5,314 nt of DNA, taken from an uncultured Mollicutes bacterium. Lineage in GTDB: Bacteria; Bacillota_I; Bacilli_A; RFN20; CAG-449. Below, in pieces: positions 1-4,999 of this stretch; the stretch's first letter is position 1; each line of letters opens with the position of its first letter. The position numbers were made by a program, and so were the translations under genes. Under the pieces are notes generated by a model that saw nothing but the letters and a program-made list of their open reading frames with translations, was not told the DNA's origin and did no database searches. Location: NCBI GenBank assembly GCA_900551385.1, contig URVS01000111.1, positions 1 through 5,314 of the forward strand, given 5' to 3'.

Positions 1-66
1 AGATAAGCAGCAATAATTTTTTACACTTTCTATTACTTTTTTAATTTATATTAACAAAATAAATAA

Positions 67-96
67 AAACATCTACTACATAAATAATAGATGTTT
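67..96 (-). terminator. Possible intrinsic terminator after the large lipoprotein
   Basis: Nine-base arms (67-75 and 88-96) can pair around a 12-base loop. On the minus strand the second arm is followed by a T-rich stretch (TTATTTATTTTG). The stem has only two G-C pairs, so it is weak. It lies 25 bases past the stop at 122 and fits the end of the transcription unit. It might also work in the other direction for a gene left of the window. Positions 1-66 hold no gene or other recognisable element. Confidence 0.5.
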
Positions 97-121
97 ATAT
101 AAATATAGGAGGTTAAACCTA

Positions 122-733
122 TTATTTAACAGAAGAAAAATCAATTGCACTATAGAAAGTTACTGAGCCAAAGATATCAGCACCTTCTGTATCTATTGCA
201 CCCTTTGGAGCAGTTTGATAAATAAATCTTATATATACTTTTGAACCTTTAGTTAAGTTATTAAATTTGTGATACATGCGATACATATTCTTATCAGTTT
301 TACCATCGGTTCCAACAATATCAGAAGCAAATTCTTCATAATCAGCAGGAATCACTTTATCTCCTTCTTTTGGTTCAATAATATTAGTAAAGTTAGTGCC
401 ATCAGTTGATAATTGAACTACTGTTCCAAGTCTAGTATGCAAACCATAGAACATAAATCCAGCATTTGTTAAATCTACATTTTCAGCAAATTGATATGAT
501 ACTTCAATATACGCTCCTGGATTTCTATTTGCTCTTAATCTAACAGCTTCAGTTCCATCAGTAAATTTTCTTGAAGCACCTTTAGTAGCAGATTTTCCAC
601 CTTCACTAGCAGCAACAGTTGTACCTAACTTATAATTATTAGCATCAGTAAATGATAAAACACTAGCAATAGTATAATCTGTTTCATCTAATACAACTTT
701 CTTAATTTGAATAACTAAAGTAGTTGTTTTCCA
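122..733 (-). CDS. Large Ig-like repeat lipoprotein, C-terminal part with a full beta-rich domain
   Basis: The third frame piece of the gene that starts at 2423. The frame is open from 733 to the TAA at 122-124; the ATG at 454 is internal, because conserved residues run through it (LTNAGFMFYG matches GFMF of the small lipoprotein). It begins with the last strand of Ig-like repeat 5 (TTLVIQIK), then one complete copy of the unnamed beta-rich domain, about residues 572-767 of the repaired protein. Landmarks: SFTDANNYKLG, EAVRLRANRNPGAYIEVSYQ, GFMFYG, PADY, MYRMYHKFNNL, KVYIRFIY and DTEGADIFGSVTFY. No catalytic motif, membrane helix or wall-sorting signal follows, so anchoring depends on the N-terminal lipid, which this piece lacks on its own. 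The outermost position suits a binding domain displayed on an Ig-like stalk, which is inference. Confidence 0.78.
   Translation of the reverse strand, partial: WKTTTLVIQIKKVVLDETDYTIASVLSFTDANNYKLGTTVAASEGGKSATKGASRKFTDGTEAVRLRANRNPGAYIEVSYQFAENVDLTNAGFMFYGLHTRLGTVVQLSTDGTNFTNIIEPKEGDKVIPADYEEFASDIVGTDGKTDKNMYRMYHKFNNLTKGSKVYIRFIYQTAPKGAIDTEGADIFGSVTFYSAIDFSSVK
125..703 (-). repeat. Unnamed beta-rich domain, copy 3 (full length, end of the large lipoprotein)
   Basis: It runs from KVVLDETDYTIAS to the end of the protein. It keeps the GFMF, ADY, Y..YHK, G.KVYI and EGAD..G.V.FY landmarks in the same order as copy 1, and shares KVYIRF.Y and DTEG.D with copy 2. It has all regions, including the middle that copy 2 lacks. 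Confidence 0.7.
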
Positions 734-921
734 TTATAAGTAATAACAATATTTGTATCTGTTGATTTTAATGCTCCAGTAACTGAAAGAGTATAATCTT
801 CAACAATACTAGTTGTATTATCTTCATAAGTAGCAGTAATTATCATACCTGTTGGATCAAATGTTTCTCCAACAATATAATTCATTTTTGTTGGATTAGT
901 AGTTATTTCTATTTTAGATAA
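704..921 (-). repeat. Bacterial Ig-like (Big_3-type) repeat 5 of 5 (crossed by a frame break)
   Basis: The core is NPTKMNYIVGETFDPTGMII, then ATYEDNTT and NIVITYNGK; after the break the last strand is TTLVIQIK. Its first seven residues (LSKIEIT) are encoded by DNA identical to that of repeat 2. Confidence 0.74.
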
Positions 922-1485
922 TGCTGAAGCTGGTTTGCTAACTGTAATATTTATTTTTACTTCTTTACCTTCATAAGTAATAATTATTTCTTTATCAGTA
1001 GATAATAAACCTCTATCAAGATTTACATTAAATCCTGAAGTAATTTCTGTAGTAGAATCATCAGACCATTTTGCTTCTAAAACTAAACCAGTGGTATCAA
1101 ATCTTTCACCTTCAATATAAGTTAATTTGTTTGGCATAGTTTTAACACTTAATGAAGATATAGAAATATCACCATTTGCTCTAGCTAAATTTAATTTATT
1201 ATAGAATGTAAATGAATGAATTAAATCAGTACCTTCTGTATCATTTCCAACCCATCCTTTTGAAGTAGGATCTTCATAAGAGAATCTAATATATACTTTA
1301 CCTGTTGTTGATGTCATAAATTTACTTAATGAATAATAACAATAGAAAACATTTCTATTAGCGCCATCAGTAGCTTTCTTTCCATCAATAGTATTAGAAG
1401 GATATTTATAATCAGCTGGAATTGTATTTAAATCTTTCCCTGCTTCACTAACAACTTGCCATGTTGATTTTTCATTGCTCCACCT
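715..1485 (-). CDS. Large Ig-like repeat lipoprotein, middle part (frame broken at both ends)
   Basis: The second frame piece of the gene that starts at 2423. The frame is open from 1485; the ATG at 1317 (residue 370 of the repaired protein) is internal, since homology to the small lipoprotein extends upstream of it (TWQVVSEAG, PADY, VFYCYYSL). This piece holds the rest of the second beta-rich domain, ending at about 1180 (DTEGTD, SFTFYNKLNLAR), then Ig-like repeats 4 (about residues 422-495) and 5 (from about 502). Repeat 5 is cut by the TAG at 715-717, and its last strand continues in the next frame as TTLVIQIK. No start codon with a ribosome binding site was found that would make this an independent gene, and it has no signal peptide, so as it stands it would not be a surface protein. 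It is best read as the internal part of one lipoprotein. Confidence 0.78.
   Translation of the reverse strand, partial: RWSNEKSTWQVVSEAGKDLNTIPADYKYPSNTIDGKKATDGANRNVFYCYYSLSKFMTSTTGKVYIRFSYEDPTSKGWVGNDTEGTDLIHSFTFYNKLNLARANGDISISSLSVKTMPNKLTYIEGERFDTTGLVLEAKWSDDSTTEITSGFNVNLDRGLLSTDKEIIITYEGKEVKINITVSKPASALSKIEITTNPTKMNYIVGETFDPTGMIITATYEDNTTSIVEDYTLSVTGALKSTDTNIVITYNGKQLL
717..734 (-). other. Frameshift site 2 in the large lipoprotein gene
   Basis: The upstream frame ends at TAG (715-717) after YNGKQLL. The downstream frame is closed on its 5' side by TAA (734-736). Adding one A to the A4 run (plus-strand T4 at 727-730) gives YNGKTTTLVIQIK, completing the last strand of the Ig-like repeat with a normal ending. 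No slippery heptamer is present. Confidence 0.8.
940..1161 (-). repeat. Bacterial Ig-like (Big_3-type) repeat 4 of 5
   Basis: The core is MPNKLTYIEGERFDTTGLVL, then AKWSDDSTTEI and a compact IIITYEGKEVKINITV end. It follows the second beta-rich domain after only a few residues. Confidence 0.75.
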
Positions 1486-1553
1486 TCAAGAATATAATCC
1501 TTTGGATCATTAAATTTTAATTCTGTTGCAACTTCATAATCAGATTCTAATAA
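1180..1553 (-). repeat. Unnamed beta-rich domain, copy 2 (shortened and crossed by a frame break)
   Basis: The copy starts at ELLESDYEV and FNDPKDYILEGGA in the first frame and continues in the second with TWQVVSEAG, PADY, VFYCYYSLSKF, GKVYIRFSY and DTEGTDLIHSFTFY. The spacing from W to ADY is 14 residues, the same as in the small lipoprotein. About 58 residues present in copy 1 between GGA and W are absent, including the GFMF region. The frame break is at that junction. Confidence 0.65.
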
Positions 1554-2423
1554 TTCAGGAGCGTTAATTAAGATTTTTTTAGTTTTTGCATAAGCAGTTA
1601 ATTTATTTTCGCCTTCACCATAAGTTACTTTTAAAGCTGTGTCATTAACTTTTAATTTACCAGAAGGAGATACAACAAAATTATCTATTGGTGAAGTATT
1701 ACCATTAGAATATTTAGCGTTAACTACCATGCCAGTTGAATCAAATTCATCGCCTAAATTATATTCCATTTTTTTTGGTAAAGTTGCAATTGAAATTTCA
1801 GTTACATAAGCTTCAACAACTGTAATTGGTTGTTTAATAACTTTAGTTATTTCACCTTCAGTATAAGAAATAGTTACTTCTTTATCATTGATAGTTAAAG
1901 CTCCATTAGGAGTAACTACATAACCAGTAACTATTCTAGTAGAACCATCTTCATAAGTAGCTTGTATTTCCATACCCATTGGATCAAATTTCTCACCAGT
2001 TGAATAAGTAAGTTTTGTAGGTGCTTTAGTTATTTCTATTTTAGATAATGTTGTTGAAGATTCAACATTAATATCTTGATTAACTGTTTTAGTCACACCA
2101 TTTTCAGTATAAGAAATAGTAATTTTTTTATCATTAAATGTTAAAGCTCCATCAGGAGAATAAGTATAATCAGTAACTACTTTACTAGATAAATCATCAT
2201 AATAAGCAGTTATTTCCATACCAGTTCTATCAAATTTTTCTCCTACTTTATATTTAATTTTATTAGGAGCTTTACTAATTTTTATTTGGTATAAAGTAAT
2301 CTTATCTTCACTTTTAATACTTGTTGGTGAAGATGATGTAGTAGTATTATCGCATCCGCTTATTAAAGTAGTTCCTGCTAAAACAAATAAAGCTAAACAA
2401 CTAATTTTTGCAAATTTTTTCAT
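1428..2423 (-). CDS. Large Ig-like repeat lipoprotein, N-terminal part (frame broken near 1470)
   Basis: This is the first of three reading-frame pieces of one gene (2423 to 122; 767 residues if repaired). The start at 2423 gives a lipoprotein signal with lipobox LISGC, lipidated Cys24, then a Ser/Thr-rich linker (NTTTSSSP). Three Ig-like repeats follow at about 44-121, 126-202 and 207-286. Each has a P.K..Y..G..FD..GM core and ends in a (V/I)(T/S).(S/T)Y strand, the pattern of the bacterial Ig-like group 3 family (Big_3). From about 291 comes a domain related to the small lipoprotein (KFNDPKDYILEGGA). After GGAM the frame runs into an artificial tail ending at 1428-1430, while the domain continues one frame over. 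The repeats probably act as spacers holding binding domains off the cell surface; that role is inferred. Signal peptide and repeats are clear; the ligand is unknown. Confidence 0.85.
   Translation of the reverse strand: MKKFAKISCLALFVLAGTTLISGCDNTTTSSSPTSIKSEDKITLYQIKISKAPNKIKYKVGEKFDRTGMEITAYYDDLSSKVVTDYTYSPDGALTFNDKKITISYTENGVTKTVNQDINVESSTTLSKIEITKAPTKLTYSTGEKFDPMGMEIQATYEDGSTRIVTGYVVTPNGALTINDKEVTISYTEGEITKVIKQPITVVEAYVTEISIATLPKKMEYNLGDEFDSTGMVVNAKYSNGNTSPIDNFVVSPSGKLKVNDTALKVTYGEGENKLTAYAKTKKILINAPELLESDYEVATELKFNDPKDYILEGGAMKNQHGKLLVKQGKI
1468..1485 (-). other. Frameshift site 1 in the large lipoprotein gene
   Basis: The upstream frame is meaningful to GGAM (codons down to 1473). The downstream frame is meaningful from KSTWQVVSEAG and is closed upstream by TGA at 1486-1488. 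One extra A in the A5 run (plus-strand T5 at 1468-1472) would join them as GGAMKKSTWQVV. A single deletion of 3n+1 bases that also removed the missing middle of this domain would explain it too. Confidence 0.75.
1566..1805 (-). repeat. Bacterial Ig-like (Big_3-type) repeat 3 of 5
   Basis: Residues about 207-286. The core is LPKKMEYNLGDEFDSTGMVV, then AKYSNGNTSPI. The last strand is diverged (KVTYGEGENKLTAYAKT), and this repeat leads directly into the unnamed beta-rich domain. Confidence 0.72.
1818..2048 (-). repeat. Bacterial Ig-like (Big_3-type) repeat 2 of 5
   Basis: Residues about 126-202. The core is APTKLTYSTGEKFDPMGMEI, then ATYEDGST and VTISYTEGEITK. It opens with LSKIEIT, encoded by the same 24-base stretch as the start of repeat 5 (2027-2050 matches 900-923 exactly). 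Confidence 0.78.
2061..2294 (-). repeat. Bacterial Ig-like (Big_3-type) repeat 1 of 5
   Basis: Residues about 44-121 of the large lipoprotein. The core is APNKIKYKVGEKFDRTGMEI, followed by A.YDD and an ITISYTENG strand. It is most like repeat 2. Confidence 0.75.
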
Positions 2424-2432
2424 TTTTATTTT

Positions 2433-2438
2433 TCCTTT
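2433..2438 (-). promoter_or_regulatory. Ribosome binding site that fixes the start of the large lipoprotein at 2423
   Basis: The coding strand has AAAGGA nine bases before the ATG at 2421-2423. The upstream in-frame ATG at 2477 would lie inside the previous gene, put 18 extra residues before the signal peptide, and has no comparable site. The 2423 start gives a standard MKKFAK signal peptide. The gap after the previous stop is 19 bases, too short for a separate promoter. Confidence 0.75.
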
Positions 2439-2442
2439 CAAA

Positions 2443-3162
2443 TTATAAATATGAATATTCAATTTCCATAGTTTCAAAATAACTTACATAACCAATAACA
2501 TCTGCTCCAGTTGGACTTTGTAATCCATTTGGATGTTCTTCAGTATACCCAGCTTTAACATATAATTTTTGTCCACTTTTAGCGTATTTACCAAGTTTAT
2601 AATAACATTGATACAAATTACCATCAGACACAGGATTATCAAGTAATGAATCAATTCTAGTAGAATAATCTGCTTTAATACCATTTACTTTACTATCACC
2701 ATATCCAATATCAATCCACATTTCTTTATCTAAAGAAACAGCTATTTGAGTATATTTTCTATTATTAATTAAAGTAAACATAAAACCCATTTTTGAAGTA
2801 TCAGCAATATTCAAGCAATCTACTGTAAAGATAACTGATTGAGATGGATTAGCAGTCCTAATTCTTTTAGTAGTAAATCCACTATTGGACCAATCAGCAG
2901 TATCAACTGCTCCACCAGTTAATTCATATTTATCACTATTTTCTTCTATTAATATTCTATGTTCTCCTTCAAAAGTAACTCCACTAGCTACTTCTTCCGG
3001 ATCAGAATGATTAATATCTCCTCCATCATCAAGTATACCTTCTCCCATTGTTACTGAATCAGGAATATGTTTACCATCATTAGTGTCTTCTCTACCAGTT
3101 TGCATATTACAACCTGTTAACAAAAGCATCAAAGATAAAATAGATATAATTTTTTTATTCAT
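2443..3162 (-). CDS. Small surface lipoprotein with one copy of an unnamed beta-rich domain
   Basis: A complete 239-residue protein, the only unbroken gene in the window. The N-terminus is a lipoprotein signal: MNKK, a hydrophobic core, then lipobox LLTGC with Cys18 as the lipidated residue, so the mature protein should sit on the outer face of the membrane. Residues 19-60 form an acidic, Gly/Asp-rich linker without hydrophobic stretches. Residues about 69-235 form one folded domain with alternating hydrophobic residues typical of beta strands. Landmarks are LTGGA (81-85), GFMF (126-129), W149, ADY (164-166), YQCYYKLGKY (184-193) and TGADVIGYVSY (218-228). The same landmarks recur in the following lipoprotein, so the two are paralogous in this part. 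I do not recognise the domain. A carbohydrate-binding beta-sandwich role is inferred only from the GH3 neighbour and the surface location. No catalytic motif was seen. Confidence 0.88.
   Translation of the reverse strand: MNKKIISILSLMLLLTGCNMQTGREDTNDGKHIPDSVTMGEGILDDGGDINHSDPEEVASGVTFEGEHRILIEENSDKYELTGGAVDTADWSNSGFTTKRIRTANPSQSVIFTVDCLNIADTSKMGFMFTLINNRKYTQIAVSLDKEMWIDIGYGDSKVNGIKADYSTRIDSLLDNPVSDGNLYQCYYKLGKYAKSGQKLYVKAGYTEEHPNGLQSPTGADVIGYVSYFETMEIEYSYL
2446..2958 (-). repeat. Unnamed beta-rich domain, copy 1 (full length, small lipoprotein)
   Basis: This copy covers residues about 69-239 of the small lipoprotein. It is one of three related domains in the window; the others are at 1180-1553 and 125-703. 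Shared landmarks in order: D.Y.L..G, GFMF, ADY about 15 residues after W149, Y..YYKL, G.KLYVK..Y and TGAD..G.V.Y. Similarity is at protein level only. Confidence 0.7.
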
Positions 3163-4999
3163 TTATTTCACCTTCTTTTCTACTTTTAACTAAATGAAGT
3201 GTTAACCATGAAGCAAATCCTAATGTTAAAATTCCACATGAAACTTCTAAAGCAATTAAAGCGTTTTGCCACCAAGTATTAATATAAACAACTTTAGTAC
3301 TTGAACTTATTCCATTCATAACTGCAGTATTTAAAATTGTATAACAAATTCTCTTAGAAGATATTCTTAAACAATATTGGAATACTTTATCATCTTGTAA
3401 TCCATCATATTCATCTTTATGGAAGTTAGCATCATAAGTATCACAACCAGCTTGAATACCAGTATAAACATTTTGATAATAAGCTAAATTTCCTTTTGAT
3501 TTACCTGCATAATCAGAACTTGTATAACCTTTAAAGCCCCATTCACCTCTTAATACTGTAGTAAGTAAACTATATGATCCACCTGCCCATTGAGTACCAA
3601 GTCTATTATATGAAGTCATGGTAGATCCTGCTCCACCTTCAGTAAATTCTTTTTCAAATGGTGAAAGATATATTTCTCTTAATGTTTGTTCACTCATCCA
3701 TTCATTATTACCATGACGTTGAGTTTCACTATCATTTGCGGCAAAATGTTTTACCATGATAAATGAGCCTTTACTTTGAGCTCCTATTGTTTCTTGAGCA
3801 CATACTTCTCCTGATAAGAAACTATCTTCAGAATAATATTCAAAATTTCTACCTGAATATGGTGTTCTATGAATATTTAATCCATAACCCCATAAACCAG
3901 TAACTTTTGCATGCAACATATCTTCACCAACACATTGGCCAAACAATTTTGATAATGGTTTATTAAATGTAGCCGCTCTAGTAGGTTCACATGGCCACCC
4001 CATTGATTTTCTAGCATTAGATGTTGAGAATGTTACTGAAATTCCAAGAGGTCCATTTTCATCTCTAGTAGCAGGTTTATTAATTGATTCAACTAAGGCA
4101 GTAGTATGATAACCATTTGAACATAATTCGGCTTGTTCATCCCATGACATTTGATTTAATAATTCATCCCATTCAGATGCATCATAAGGTAAACCTTTCA
4201 TTTGAATTAAAGAATATTTTTTTTGTTGATTATATTTAATTTCACCGTGGTCTTTAAAATATGCTTCAGCATCTTTTTTAGTTTGTTCTAAATCAAGTTT
4301 ACTTTGTAAATCTTTACCCATTTTTTCTGTTAAAGATAATTTAGGAGCTTCTTTAGGCATTGTTTCAGTCCAATTATTACGAGTTAAATATGTAACTGTT
4401 TGATCTCCATTACCATCATATTTATTAATATCAGCAAAATCAAATTGGTTAGTAATTTCTTTACCAGTATGAATAGATTTAGAATATGTGGTTGTATCTA
4501 AATCATTAAATTTAACAACTTTACATAATGAAGCATCACCACTAGTTTTATTACCTAATGCATCAACCATTTTATTTTTATCAACATTAATTCCATTATT
4601 AGCTTTATCCGCTAAAATATTATTTAATGCATCATGAGCATTTTCACCAATAGCAAATCTATATTCACCTGCTTCTCTAATATATGTTTTATGTCCATTT
4701 GCATCATAAGATTTTAAATCTTGATCATCAACAATTATTTCTAATTCTTGTGATTCATTTGGTTTTAATAATTTAGTTTTCGCATATCCAACTAATTCAA
4801 CACTAGCTTTTTCTATACCTTTTTCTTTATCATATTCAGTGTATGGTTTTTGTAAATAAGCTTGTGCTACGTGTCTTCCTTCTACATCTCCAGTATTTGT
4901 TACTTTAACTGTTAATTTATAATCTCCATCACTTTCAACACATTTATAATCAGAAAATTTGAAAGTAGAATAAGATAACCATATCCAAAAGGATAACAT
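3155..4999 (-). CDS. GH3 beta-glucosidase-like enzyme, 3' part: FnIII-like domain, catalytic barrel, C-terminal membrane anchor
   Basis: This is the continuation of the enzyme whose 5' part lies at 4978-5314. The ATG at 4999 is accidental; true coding begins at LSYSTF, near 4977. Numbering from that ATG: a fibronectin-III-like domain at about 22-118, a linker ending VTYLTRNNW (202-210), and the GH3 N-terminal-type barrel at about 262-545. In the barrel I see DENGPLG (313-319), NIHRTPYSGRNFEYYSED (375-392), the KH pair at 417-418, and the likely nucleophile Asp496 in GYTSSDYAG (codon 3512-3514). Residues 579-604 form a hydrophobic helix followed by a short basic tail, so the enzyme is probably anchored outside the cell. 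GH3 members remove terminal sugars from beta-glucosides or related glycans; beta-glucosidase is the best guess, but beta-xylosidase cannot be excluded. With one base restored, the visible protein is 719 residues. The stop overlaps the next gene's start, suggesting translational coupling. Confidence 0.9.
   Translation of the reverse strand: MLSFWIWLSYSTFKFSDYKCVESDGDYKLTVKVTNTGDVEGRHVAQAYLQKPYTEYDKEKGIEKASVELVGYAKTKLLKPNESQELEIIVDDQDLKSYDANGHKTYIREAGEYRFAIGENAHDALNNILADKANNGINVDKNKMVDALGNKTSGDASLCKVVKFNDLDTTTYSKSIHTGKEITNQFDFADINKYDGNGDQTVTYLTRNNWTETMPKEAPKLSLTEKMGKDLQSKLDLEQTKKDAEAYFKDHGEIKYNQQKKYSLIQMKGLPYDASEWDELLNQMSWDEQAELCSNGYHTTALVESINKPATRDENGPLGISVTFSTSNARKSMGWPCEPTRAATFNKPLSKLFGQCVGEDMLHAKVTGLWGYGLNIHRTPYSGRNFEYYSEDSFLSGEVCAQETIGAQSKGSFIMVKHFAANDSETQRHGNNEWMSEQTLREIYLSPFEKEFTEGGAGSTMTSYNRLGTQWAGGSYSLLTTVLRGEWGFKGYTSSDYAGKSKGNLAYYQNVYTGIQAGCDTYDANFHKDEYDGLQDDKVFQYCLRISSKRICYTILNTAVMNGISSSTKVVYINTWWQNALIALEVSCGILTLGFASWLTLHLVKSRKEGEINE
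3171..3176 (-). promoter_or_regulatory. Ribosome binding site of the small lipoprotein, inside the GH3 coding end
   Basis: The coding strand has AGAAGG eight bases before the ATG at 3162. The site lies within the last codons of the GH3 gene, whose TAA (3155-3157) is past the new start: the two genes share ATGAATAA (3155-3162). This supports the start choice and suggests that translation of the two proteins is coupled. Confidence 0.75.

Noticed and set aside
107..112. AGGAGG on the plus strand, a perfect Shine-Dalgarno-like sequence
   Set aside because: No start codon with an open frame follows at a usable distance; the frame starting with ATT at 119-121 stops almost at once.
704..2294. CRISPR array or tandem DNA repeats suggested by recurring motifs
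   Set aside because: The recurrence is at protein level within an open frame (Ig-like repeats of about 75-80 residues). There are no short direct repeats with unique spacers.
2424..2477. Upstream ATG at 2477 as the start of the large lipoprotein
   Set aside because: It overlaps the previous gene and adds 18 residues before a normal signal peptide; the ATG at 2423 has a well-placed AAAGGA site.
2484..2684. A 66-residue open frame on the minus strand
   Set aside because: It lies wholly inside the small lipoprotein gene in another frame, has biased Ile/Leu-rich composition from AT-rich DNA, and lacks a matching ribosome binding site.
717..4980. Programmed ribosomal frameshifting at the three frame breaks
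   Set aside because: Each would need a -1 shift, but none has a proper X_XXY_YYZ slippery heptamer, and the A runs (four or five) are short for transcriptional slippage.
4977..4999. ATG at 4999 as the true start of a separate 614-residue GH3 protein
   Set aside because: The first residues MLSFWIW come from the wrong frame of the YPFGYG motif, there is no ribosome binding site, and the upstream frame carries the missing sandwich-domain end.
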